A DNA stretch of 48,155 bases from Sphingopyxis sp. (lineage in GTDB: Bacteria > Pseudomonadota > Alphaproteobacteria > Sphingomonadales > Sphingomonadaceae), in the NCBI GenBank assembly GCA_016463225.1, contig JAEMRT010000033.1:1-48155 (forward strand). The letters run 5' to 3'. A program made the position numbers and the translations under genes. Under the pieces are notes generated by a model. It had not been told where the DNA came from, did not search any database, and saw nothing but the letters and a program-made list of their open reading frames with translations. Each line of letters opens with the position of its first letter. The stretch's first letter is position 1. Positions 26,978-33,378 of the stretch are shown here, one piece after another.

Positions 26978-27636
26978 GTGATGACAAGCTGCCATCGGCG
27001 CTGATTTGGCACCTGGAGTGCATGGAGTTTTCCGCCGCAGCCATCCGAACCTTTCGGCCACCCGCCGATCCGTTCCAAATGCGGATGCATTATTCACTGT
27101 TCATCACGCACCTATTTTCGATGATCGACCTCCTGAAAGATTTGCAGGGCAAATATATTGATGCGGAGTTGAACGCGGAGTTGGCGGAGAGCGGCTGCCC
27201 CGACCAAAACGTCATTCCCTATTTGCGCGAGCTTAGAAATGGCATTGTCCACCGCGGGACGGACCCGACGAGCGGCGGAACGGTGATTGATGGCGTTGTC
27301 CATACCATAGCTCCGTTCGACGTCTCGAAGCGAAACGGGTCGCGAACATTGGCGCCCCCAGTTCCGCTTCTGTGGCCGATATGCGAAATTAGCGGCGAAT
27401 GCGCCAAACGGGTCGCACGTCGCCACATTGCTTATTTCCTCCAAGGACGGCCGAAAGCCACATTGGATCAAGTCCGAATTGCAATTGACGCCGTGCCCCA
27501 TATGCCCAAGTGGGCGAAAGACACGGCCAGCAAACATATTACCGAGGAGATGATCGGCCTTGCGCATAACGCTCAAGTGGAGAAGCTCGATCGCTTGCTT
27601 GAACCCGGCTTTGGTGCCTACGCCTCGCAGCCCTAA
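26974..27636 (+). CDS. HEPN-like hypothetical protein
   Basis: 220 residues, largely helical. Helix 1 (LIWHLECMEFSAAAIRTF) and helix 2 (MHYSLFITHLFSMIDLLKDL) precede PYLRELRNGIVHRG. There Arg88-Asn-Gly-Ile-Val-His93 gives the R-x4-H motif of HEPN domains, many of which are RNases in toxin-antitoxin, abortive infection or CRISPR systems. A second helical part follows (ISGECAKRVARRHIAYFLQ). AAAGG lies nine bases before the ATG. The stop codon lies inside the left arm of an interrupted palindrome. HEPN assignment rests on the motif and its helical setting, so it is likely but untested; a non-catalytic helper is also possible. Confidence 0.7.
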   Translation: MSDDKLPSALIWHLECMEFSAAAIRTFRPPADPFQMRMHYSLFITHLFSMIDLLKDLQGKYIDAELNAELAESGCPDQNVIPYLRELRNGIVHRGTDPTSGGTVIDGVVHTIAPFDVSKRNGSRTLAPPVPLLWPICEISGECAKRVARRHIAYFLQGRPKATLDQVRIAIDAVPHMPKWAKDTASKHITEEMIGLAHNAQVEKLDRLLEPGFGAYASQP

Positions 27637-27718
27637 ATGCGCCTTGCCGACAGCGGCGGCAGGCACTTCAGTACCGATTGATGACCTGGTGATCGGTACT
27701 GACTGCCCGCATTTAGGG
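27631..27718. repeat. Interrupted palindrome shared by two convergent 3' ends
   Basis: The left arm holds CCCTAAATGCG (27631-27641), GGCAG (27658-27662) and CAGTACCGAT (27669-27678). The right arm holds ATCGGTACTG (27692-27701), CTGCC (27703-27707) and CGCATTTAGGG (27708-27718). All three blocks pair exactly; the left arm carries two extra insertions of 16 and 6 bases. The TAA in each outer block ends a reading frame on its own strand. It could act as a bidirectional terminator hairpin or mark an inverted duplication. Confidence 0.75.
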
Positions 27719-27820
27719 ACCAAGGGAGCGGATTAACTCGGCAGCAGCTTCCTTCGCTGCCTCAAAATGTCCGTCCCGAACCAGTGGGAAATCAGTGCTC
27801 AAATAGCTACTTCCAGCGAG
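27713..27820 (-). pseudogene. Possible 3' remnant of a gene convergent to the HEPN-like gene
   Basis: An open frame of 35 codons with no ATG reads LAGSSYLSTDFPLVRDGHF and continues EAAKEAAAELIRSLGP before TAA. The amphipathic Ala/Glu/Lys helix looks like a real protein C-terminus. The frame is closed upstream by a TAA at 27821-27823, so if it was a gene the 5' part is gone. The stop lies in the right arm of the palindrome. Confidence 0.3.
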
Positions 27821-27831
27821 TTATAACATAA

Positions 27832-27857
27832 GCGTCCCCGCGAAGGCCGGGATGACG
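27832..27857. repeat. Short CGTCATCCCGG-type dispersed repeat
   Basis: The minus strand reads CGTCATCCCGGCC then TTCGCGGGGACGC, a dispersed hairpin-forming motif common in sphingomonad intergenic DNA. It shares GTCATCCCGG with the element at 31532-31624. Confidence 0.5.
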
Positions 27858-27875
27858 AATTGTTGACAGGTCGCG

Positions 27876-28025
27876 CTAGAGTTTCTCGCGCGGTCCCACA
27901 TGCCGCATGATCCGGTCGATCAGGCGGCGTTCTTCCGAGGTCGGCGTCGGGATGATCGCCGCGGGTGGCTCGATACGGCGACCAAATAACGGGCGGCGCT
28001 GTGGAACAAGCGGAGAGAAACGCAT
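27876..28025 (-). CDS. Small hypothetical protein, 49 aa
   Basis: ATG 28025 opens a 49-codon frame: MRFSPLVPQRRPLFGRRIEP, then PAAIIPTPTSEERRLIDRIM and RHVGPREKL. The composition is strongly protein-like, basic with a proline-rich middle and a C-terminal helix, and codon third positions are GC-rich like the core genes. AAGGCGAG lies about ten bases upstream. It follows lptA by 106 bp on the same strand. I know no family for it. Confidence 0.55.
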   Translation of the reverse strand: MRFSPLVPQRRPLFGRRIEPPAAIIPTPTSEERRLIDRIMRHVGPREKL

Positions 28026-28131
28026 CGGGGGCTCGCCTTCATGACGCAGCGTCGCCCCCCGGCACCGCTATGGTTCTGGTCCCGGCATCCATGGTGAAGG
28101 CGCAGGGTTGCCGACCCGTTAAAAGCGCTGG

Positions 28132-28710
28132 TTACTGCTTTCTTTCCGGTACCGTAAAGGTGCCGGTGACGCGCCCGCCGGTGCCGCCTGAAATCGGATT
28201 GCCGTCGGGGCCGCGCGCCGCGCCGCGTCCGTCGACCGTCGCGCGGCCGCTGTTGAGGTCGATCACCAGCCGCCCGCCGCGCAAATTGTTGCCGCGCTGG
28301 CGCAGCTCGACATTGCCCACCATCGTGATCAGGCGGCGGTCGAGGTCATAGATGGCGACATTGCCCGATGCGCGCTCGTCACCCTTGGTCACCACGACCC
28401 CGCCCGTGGCGTCGAGGCGGTTGATATCGGTGCCGCCGCTCCGGGTGTAGGCCACGGTCAGCCGTGCTGCGGTCAGCGTCAACCCCGCCTGATTCACGCG
28501 GACGTTGCCCGAAATGAAGACGCGATCGGCGCGATCCTGCGCCTCAAGCTTGTCGGCGGCGAAGGTGACCGGGGCGCTGCTGTTATGGTTGGCCAATGCC
28601 TGCGCCTGCGCGGCGTCGCCCCCGGCCCCAGCCGACAGCAGGGCGAAGCTGGTCAGCGCAAAGCCCGCACCGGCCAGCATCAGGCTCTTCAGCGGCGAAA
28701 AGCGGTTCAT
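28132..28710 (-). CDS. lptA: Lipopolysaccharide transport periplasmic protein LptA
   Basis: 192 residues. A signal peptide (SLMLAGAGFALTSFALLSAGAGG) is followed by the OstA/LptA beta-jellyroll: VTFAADKLEAQDRADRVFIS, GNVRVNQAGLTLTAARL, GDERASGNVAIYDLDRR and GNVELRQRGNNLRGGRL. It forms the periplasmic bridge that carries LPS from LptC to the outer-membrane complex. The ATG overlaps the lptC stop (ATGA). The C-terminal 25 residues are Gly-rich and variable. The ATPase gene lptB, which usually follows in this order, is not found in this window. Confidence 0.9.
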   Translation of the reverse strand: MNRFSPLKSLMLAGAGFALTSFALLSAGAGGDAAQAQALANHNSSAPVTFAADKLEAQDRADRVFISGNVRVNQAGLTLTAARLTVAYTRSGGTDINRLDATGGVVVTKGDERASGNVAIYDLDRRLITMVGNVELRQRGNNLRGGRLVIDLNSGRATVDGRGAARGPDGNPISGGTGGRVTGTFTVPERKQ

Positions 28711-29345
28711 TTAAGCACTCCCTGATTGATCCGCAGTCGCACGTTGCCCGAGAGACGCACGATCCGCTGGTCGAGATCGGCGGACAGCTGATTGGCCGAA
28801 AAATTGCCGATGTTCAACGTCCCGTCGACGCCGCCTTGCCCCGTCAGCGTGCGGGTCTTGAGATCGATCGACACATTGCTGGCGTCGATGCGATAGCCGC
28901 CGGCGCTTTTGACCTGCACCAGCCCCGGCACCGCGACCTTTTCGGTCTCCATATTATAGGCGCTGTTCCGGGCGACGATCGTCGCCGGTCCGTCGGTCAG
29001 CCGGATCGCGCCTGACAGGTCGGTCATCCGCACAACCGGTTCGGCCGAGCTTTTCTGCACCGCGCTGCCTGCCAGCAACGCAAAGGGCTGCCCCTTCGCA
29101 TCCTGGCCGCGATATTCGGCGCGGGTGACTTTCATCCGCTCGGTCGCCATATCGACCTTGTCCTTGGCGAGCAGGAAGCTGATTTCAGACCGCTGGGTAA
29201 AGGGCGAAAAGACCAGCACCGCGGCGACGACCCCGATGACCAGCGGCAGTCCGTAACGCAGGATGCGCACGACGCGGTCGTGGCTCGATCCGCTCGCCGC
29301 CCACAGGCGGCGCATCGTGCGGTCAAGATCGGCGCGTTCAGACAT
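28707..29345 (-). CDS. lptC: LPS export system protein LptC
   Basis: 212 residues. A cytoplasmic basic N-terminus precedes one membrane anchor at about 31-49 (YGLPLVIGVVAAVLVFSPF), then a periplasmic jellyroll with MKVTRAEYRGQDAKGQPF, VARNSAYNMETEKVAV and DASNVSIDLKTRTLTGQGGV. It links the inner-membrane LPS extractor to LptA. It lies 18 bp downstream of the RNase D gene and overlaps lptA by four bases, so the three form one operon. Confidence 0.9.
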   Translation of the reverse strand: MSERADLDRTMRRLWAASGSSHDRVVRILRYGLPLVIGVVAAVLVFSPFTQRSEISFLLAKDKVDMATERMKVTRAEYRGQDAKGQPFALLAGSAVQKSSAEPVVRMTDLSGAIRLTDGPATIVARNSAYNMETEKVAVPGLVQVKSAGGYRIDASNVSIDLKTRTLTGQGGVDGTLNIGNFSANQLSADLDQRIVRLSGNVRLRINQGVLK

Positions 29346-29363
29346 GCTTTTACGAATCGCCCT

Positions 29364-29981
29364 TTAGGTGTGCGCGAAAATGTCGACCTCGGGCCACCCG
29401 GCCAGGTCGAGCGCGGCGCGCGTCGGCAGAAAATCGAAACAGGCCTGCGCCAATTCGGTGCGCCCCTCGCGCGCCAGCCGCATGTCGAGAATGTCTTTCA
29501 TGGCGTGCAGGAAGCGCACGTCGCTCGCCGCATAATCGCGCTGCGCGTCGCTCAGCTCGGCGGCGCCCCAGTCGCTCGACTGCTGCTGCTTCGAAACCTC
29601 CTGACCCAAAAGTTCGCGCACCAGCTCCTTCAGCCCGTGGCGGTCGGTGTAGGTACGGATCAGCTTCGAGGCGATCTTGGTGCAATAAACCGGCGCAGTC
29701 ACGACGCCGAGCGCCTGCTGCAGCGCCGCGATGTCGAACCGGGCAAAATGAAATAATTTCAACCGGTTAGGATCAGTCAATATGGCTTTCAGCACCGGCG
29801 CGTCATAGCTGCTGCCGGGCGCGAAGCGGACGAGATGCTCGTCGCCCGACCCGTCGCTGATCTGCACCAGACACAGCCGGTCGCGCAGCGGGTTCAGGCC
29901 CATGGTTTCGGTGTCGATCGCGACGGCGCCCGGACCCAGCGCGCCAGCGGGCAAATCTTCTTCGTGGAAATATACGGTCAT
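29364..29981 (-). CDS. rnd: Ribonuclease D-type 3'-5' exonuclease, short form
   Basis: 205 residues: only the DEDDy exonuclease domain, without the HRDC domains of the E. coli enzyme, which is normal in many alphaproteobacteria. Motifs: Exo I AIDTETMGL, Exo II LFHFARFDIAAL and Exo III DYAASDVRFLH. It should trim 3' ends of tRNA precursors or other structured RNA in the cytoplasm. It is the first gene of the rnd-lptC-lptA operon and diverges from the cold-shock gene across 262 bp. Confidence 0.88.
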   Translation of the reverse strand: MTVYFHEEDLPAGALGPGAVAIDTETMGLNPLRDRLCLVQISDGSGDEHLVRFAPGSSYDAPVLKAILTDPNRLKLFHFARFDIAALQQALGVVTAPVYCTKIASKLIRTYTDRHGLKELVRELLGQEVSKQQQSSDWGAAELSDAQRDYAASDVRFLHAMKDILDMRLAREGRTELAQACFDFLPTRAALDLAGWPEVDIFAHT

Positions 29982-30105
29982 CCGCCCGCCTTAGGCGAAG
30001 CGGCCTTGCCGCTCAATGACTGGTTTTCGCGGCCACGCCGGGGGCGCCGCAGGCATGGGAAAAAGTCTGCGACGGGCCGCACCGCGGCTTTGAATTTTCC
30101 GTTCG

Positions 30106-30134
30106 CAGATGACATCTGTTTAAGCTATATATTG
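30106..30134 (+). promoter_or_regulatory. Palindrome plus A+T tract ahead of the cold-shock gene
   Basis: CAGATGACATCTG (30106-30118) is a perfect palindrome of 6-bp arms around one base. It is followed by TTTAAGCTATATATTGCG, which contains a TATATA -10-like hexamer at 30126-30131. No good -35 element sits at the right distance, so a palindrome-binding activator or repressor is possible. It lies 110-140 bp before the cold-shock start, implying a long leader. The call is weak. Confidence 0.3.
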
Positions 30135-30214
30135 CGTCGTTAGCGGCATGGGGCGAGTCTGTGCCCGTGGTGAAGTGCGTCCCCGTCCGACGCAAGGCGC
30201 CGATCGAATGGGGT

Positions 30215-30247
30215 ATGGACGAACCGAAAGCGACTATTAGACAATGA
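30215..30247 (+). CDS. Ten-codon upstream ORF coupled to the cold-shock gene
   Basis: The frame MDEPKATIRQ starts at ATG 30215 and its TGA (30245-30247) overlaps the cold-shock ATG at 30244. A GGGG run sits just before its ATG, while the cold-shock start itself has no AGGAG-like site. It may be a leader peptide that delivers ribosomes to the main gene. It is too short to judge by composition. Confidence 0.35.
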   Translation: MDEPKATIRQ

Positions 30248-31050
30248 GTTTCAACAAGGATCGCCGCGGCCAGCGGGGGCGCGGCAAGCGCGATGATTTC
30301 GGCAATTTCGACAGCTTCGAACCTGCACCTTATGGCGGCGACAGCTATGGCGGCGGCAACCGCGGTGGCGGTTTCGGTGACCGCCCCGGTGGCGGCTTCG
30401 GCGGTGGCGACCGCCCCGGCGGCGGCTTCGGCGGCGGTGATCGTGGCGGCTTTGGCGGCGGTGATCGCGGCGGCGGTGGCGGCTTCGGCGGCGGGCGCGG
30501 CAGCGGCATGCCGGCGCAGGTCGTCGGCGAAGGCAATGGCACGGTGAAATTCTTCAACGCGGCGAAAGGCTTCGGCTTTGTCGCGCGCGACGATGGCGGC
30601 GAGGACGTGTTCGTCCATATCAGCGCGGTCGAACAGGCGGGGCTTCAGGGTCTCGCGTCGGGCCAGCCGCTGGGCTTCACCTTGGTGGAACGCAACGGCA
30701 AGGTGTCGGCGATCGATATCAAGATCGAGGGCGAGCCGATGCCGATCGAAGACAGCGCTCCGCGGGCACGCGACGATCGCGGTGCACCCGGTGGCGCCCC
30801 GGGCGGCGCCCGCGGGCGGCGTCAGCTGACCGGCGAACGCACGTCGGGCACGGTCAAATTCTTCAACACGACGAAGGGCTTCGGCTTTATCGCGCGCGAC
30901 GACGGACAGGCCGATGCCTTTGTCCACATCAGCGCGGTGCAGCGCGCCGGGATGACCGGCCTCGACGAGGGCGACCGCGTCGCGTTCGACATCGAAGTCG
31001 ACGACCGCGGTAAATTCGCCGCGGTGAACATCCAGCCGCATCAGGACTGA
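30244..31050 (+). CDS. Double cold-shock-domain protein with Gly-rich N-terminus
   Basis: 268 residues. Residues 1-95 are low-complexity and Gly/Arg/Phe/Asp-rich, with repeats of GGGFGGGDR. Cold-shock domain 1 is at about 98-163 (GTVKFFNAAKGFGFVARDDG, DVFVHISAV) and domain 2 at about 201-266 (GTVKFFNTTKGFGFIARDDG, AFVHISAV). Both keep the RNP1 and RNP2 aromatic residues, so both should bind single-stranded RNA or DNA. A Gly/Arg linker joins them. The disordered N-terminus resembles RGG regions of condensate-forming RNA-binding proteins. The start has no clear ribosome site but overlaps an upstream ORF. A strong terminator follows. Confidence 0.9.
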   Translation: MSFNKDRRGQRGRGKRDDFGNFDSFEPAPYGGDSYGGGNRGGGFGDRPGGGFGGGDRPGGGFGGGDRGGFGGGDRGGGGGFGGGRGSGMPAQVVGEGNGTVKFFNAAKGFGFVARDDGGEDVFVHISAVEQAGLQGLASGQPLGFTLVERNGKVSAIDIKIEGEPMPIEDSAPRARDDRGAPGGAPGGARGRRQLTGERTSGTVKFFNTTKGFGFIARDDGQADAFVHISAVQRAGMTGLDEGDRVAFDIEVDDRGKFAAVNIQPHQD

Positions 31051-31072
31051 TCGGCAGGGCAACACAAACGAT

Positions 31073-31100
31073 AAAGGGCGGCTTTCGGGCCGCCCTTTTT
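31073..31100 (+). terminator. Intrinsic terminator after the cold-shock gene
   Basis: AAAGGGCGGC (31073-31082), loop TTTCGG, GCCGCCCTTT (31089-31098) and a run of T. The stem is perfect at 10 bp and begins 22 bases after the stop codon. Confidence 0.92.
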
Positions 31101-31147
31101 ATTTGGCGACCGGCGCGCGCCCAATCTCCGGCAATTCAGGTAGCAGC

Positions 31148-31489
31148 ATGGCCCGCAAACATTCAAAGCATGATCCCTATGGCGACCGGCATCGCGAGGA
31201 AGAGGCGCCAGCGATCCCTGTGCCGCCGTGCTGGCTCTGCGCCCGGCCCACCGGCAAAACGATCGTCTGGCATCATCCCATCCCCAAGAGCCGTGGCGGG
31301 CGCGACGTCGTGCCGATGCATCCCATTTGCCAGCAAACGCTGATCGCCAATTTCACCAATTCGGAACTGCAGCGCCACGGAATGGATGTCGATGGCCTGC
31401 TCGCCAACCCCAATGTGCGCAAATTCGTCGATTGGGTGGCCAAAAAGGACCCCGATTTCACGGCGAGCACGGCGAAGAAGCAGCGCTGA
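31148..31489 (+). CDS. HNH-like nuclease domain protein
   Basis: 113 residues from ATG 31148, with CAGG nine bases upstream. The in-frame TTG at 31103 lies in the preceding terminator and is rejected. The core reads CWLC (28-31), VWHHPIPKSRGGRD (40-53) and PMHPICQQTLIANFTNSEL (57-75). This fits a small HNH/zinc-finger fold: Cys28 and Cys31 with His58/Cys61 could bind a structural metal, and His42-His43 and Asn71 would be at the active site. Many alphaproteobacteria carry one such gene in the core genome; its biological role is unknown. It stands alone between two intergenic elements. Confidence 0.75.
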   Translation: MARKHSKHDPYGDRHREEEAPAIPVPPCWLCARPTGKTIVWHHPIPKSRGGRDVVPMHPICQQTLIANFTNSELQRHGMDVDGLLANPNVRKFVDWVAKKDPDFTASTAKKQR

Positions 31490-31531
31490 TCAGGCGGCCC
31501 GGCTTCAGGTCTGCACGCAGCATGTCCTTAT

Positions 31532-31624
31532 CGTCATCCCGGACTTGATCCGGGATCTATCAGCGCTCGCGGCATAGGGCGGTGCAAGTGGCCGTCGATA
31601 CCGGATCAAAGCCCGGGATGATGA
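31532..31624. repeat. Inverted pair of CGTCATCCCGG-type repeats
   Basis: The left unit (31532-31556) begins CGTCATCCCGGACTTGATCC. The right unit (31598-31624) is its imperfect reverse complement. Each can also fold on itself (CCCGG/CCGGG). Two REP-like units in opposite orientation make a REPIN-like doublet. It fills most of the gap between the HNH gene and dps; nothing else is seen in that gap. Confidence 0.65.
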
Positions 31625-31671
31625 AGTAGGCTTGAACATTCCTTCCCAGCGGGCGCAACGGACCGATCCGC

Positions 31672-32133
31672 TCAATACCCCAGCGTCGCTTCCAGAAACC
31701 AGATCCGCTGCTGCGTCTCGTCGGCCCAGCTGTCGACCAGCCCGCTGGTCGCGATGTCGCCATCGGCTTCGGCGGCCGCCTTCACCTCTTTCAACTGGCC
31801 GAGCAAAGTCTTGTTGTCGTCGGACAGCGCCCGGATCATCGCCTCGGCGTCGCCGCCCGCGGCGTCATCATCGCGGATCGACTGGCGGCGGCCGATGTCG
31901 CCGATCGACTGGAGCGTCCGCGCGCCATTCTTGCGCACGCGCTCGGCGATCAGGTCGGTGGTCGCGAAAATCTGCGCCGCCTGCTCGTCGAACAATAGGT
32001 GCAGCTCGCGAAAGCGCGGTCCCTGGACATGCCAGTGGTAATTTTTGGTCTTGAGATAGAGCGCGAAACTGTCGGCGAGCAGCGCGTTGAGCGCGTCGGC
32101 GACGGCGGGGACATTTTTGTGCTTGTCGGACAT
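31672..32133 (-). CDS. dps: Dps family DNA-binding ferritin-like protein
   Basis: 153 residues from ATG 32133, preceded by AAAGGA; upstream codons to 32208 are open but lack a ribosome site. The family signature is clear: NYHWHVQGPRFRELHLLFDE, with the ferroxidase His, His and Asp/Glu residues, then ATTDLIAERVR. It should form a dodecamer that oxidises and stores iron with peroxide and shields DNA in stationary phase. The N-terminus is short and basic (SDKHKNVP). Monocistronic on the minus strand. Confidence 0.93.
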   Translation of the reverse strand: MSDKHKNVPAVADALNALLADSFALYLKTKNYHWHVQGPRFRELHLLFDEQAAQIFATTDLIAERVRKNGARTLQSIGDIGRRQSIRDDDAAGGDAEAMIRALSDDNKTLLGQLKEVKAAAEADGDIATSGLVDSWADETQQRIWFLEATLGY

Positions 32134-32247
32134 GGGAGCATCCTTTCGTTGATCGCCCCGATATAATGCGGCGTCACGACATTTTCCCATTGAGCCTGTC
32201 CGTCGCACTCATCGACAAAAGCGATGACTGCGGCGGCATCGGAGTGA

Positions 32248-32817
32248 TCAGCCGATCAGGCCGAACGCCCCCATCGCGGTGACAATGCCCCAGATCGCCA
32301 GGATCGCCGCGCTGGCCCAGCGCAGGGCATGCGCCGCACGCCGCTCGGCGAGGTCGGGGCCGAATGCCAGAAACGGCAACATCGCCAGCGTCCAGCCGAC
32401 CAGAGCGCCTGCCGCGGCCCATTGTCCGGCACCGCTGGTCGCGGCGAGCGCGCCGATCAGGAAATGGCTGCGATCGCCAAATTGCGCGATCAGCATTCGC
32501 CCCGCGAGCCCCAACGGCGTTGCAGCCAAAACCTTGTCATCGAACAGCCCGGGCCGCCCGCGCCACAACAGCGCCCCGGCCGCCGAGAGCATCGCCAGCG
32601 CCACGAGCAACGCGGCGACGCCTTGCCCGATCATCCGGTTCGCGATCGCGCCCGCCGTCGCAGCGACAATGGCATTGAGAAGGAAGGTGCCAAAGGCAAT
32701 GCCGACGACGACACGCCGGTCCGGACGTGCGCTCAGCAGCCGCGACAGCAATATCCCGCTGCGCCCGTCGGCATTGGCGAGCAGCACCGCCACCAGCGCA
32801 AGCATGATTGCATCCAT
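32248..32817 (-). CDS. TMEM165/GDT1 (UPF0016)-like cation transporter, divergent
   Basis: 189 residues with about six hydrophobic segments in two repeats. Each repeat of the family carries E-x-G-D-[KR]-[ST]; here the first is degenerate (ANADGRSG, about 14-21) and the second is QFGDRSHF (about 111-118). That pattern, length and topology fit a divergent GDT1 protein, a family linked to Mn2+/Ca2+ export. The altered first motif makes transport activity uncertain. It is next to dps but has its own start and an apparent gap. Confidence 0.7.
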   Translation of the reverse strand: MDAIMLALVAVLLANADGRSGILLSRLLSARPDRRVVVGIAFGTFLLNAIVAATAGAIANRMIGQGVAALLVALAMLSAAGALLWRGRPGLFDDKVLAATPLGLAGRMLIAQFGDRSHFLIGALAATSGAGQWAAAGALVGWTLAMLPFLAFGPDLAERRAAHALRWASAAILAIWGIVTAMGAFGLIG

Positions 32818-32849
32818 GGAAACTGGTCTGGATCGTCAGGCGGAGGCGG

Positions 32850-33179
32850 TCAATGCCCCAGGCGCATGGCGACCGACGCCAGCCAGGCCTCTTGCGCGGC
32901 AGCAGGCAAGGGTCCGCGCGGTACAGTCGCGGCGTCGCTCATCGCGTCGAGATAGGTCAGGATCGCGGCGCGATAGCCGCCGCCCGCGACGGCCGATTCG
33001 AGCCGGCTGGCCAGCGTTTCGACCGCAGCAAAGCCATTGTCGCGCGCCAGACAGCGGATGTCGTCGATGCCCTGGACGATCTGCGCCAGCGCGCAGTGCG
33101 GCAGCGCTTCGGCCAGCGCGCCGATCTGGCCGGTGATCCGGTCCTGGATGTCATAATATGGGTCGGCTTGGGTACGCAT
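32850..33179 (-). CDS. Hypothetical protein, 109 aa
   Basis: A helical cytoplasmic protein with no membrane segment: YYDIQDRITGQIGALAEALP, then ALAQIVQGIDDIRCLARDN, FAAVETLASRLESAVA and LTYLDAMSDAA. GGGGG lies about eight bases upstream of the ATG. Codon use matches the core genes. I recall no characterised family; its position upstream of the GDT1-like gene on the same strand (32-bp gap) suggests co-transcription. Confidence 0.7.
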   Translation of the reverse strand: MRTQADPYYDIQDRITGQIGALAEALPHCALAQIVQGIDDIRCLARDNGFAAVETLASRLESAVAGGGYRAAILTYLDAMSDAATVPRGPLPAAAQEAWLASVAMRLGH

Positions 33180-33232
33180 TGTCCACCCCCTGTCCTGTTG
33201 GGGACGATGCGCTCATTTGGTTAACAGCGGGT

Positions 33233-33378
33233 TAGGACCGGTCGCCATTCGGTTCAGGGTGAGTCGAAAATGGCGTTCTTCCGTGACCCGGAGCGCAGCG
33301 TACTTTGGTACGTGAGCACCGGAAGCACGGAAGGGCGCCATTTGCAGGCTGCCATGAGCCGAATGGCGGCCGGTCCTA
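33233..33378. repeat. 146-bp near-perfect palindromic element
   Basis: The outer arms TAGGACCGG...TTCA (33233-33256) and their complement (33355-33378) match at 22 of 24 positions. The centre is CGTAC-TTTG-GTACG (33299-33312), exactly midway. Inner blocks AATGGCG, TTCCGTG and CCGG also pair. The right end reaches the stop codon of the diguanylate cyclase gene. It resembles ERIC/IRU-type elements in size and structure, not in sequence. It would fold into one long RNA hairpin. Confidence 0.85.

Noticed and set aside
27965..28351. 128-codon plus-strand frame over lptA and its 3' region
   Set aside because: Pro/Arg-rich antisense of lptA with no ribosome site.
30013..31065. 350-codon minus-strand frame opposite the cold-shock gene
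   Set aside because: Ala-repeat frame produced by the antisense of Gly codons; no independent support.
31103..31147. TTG start extending the HNH-like protein
   Set aside because: It begins at the T run of the preceding terminator and lacks a ribosome site.
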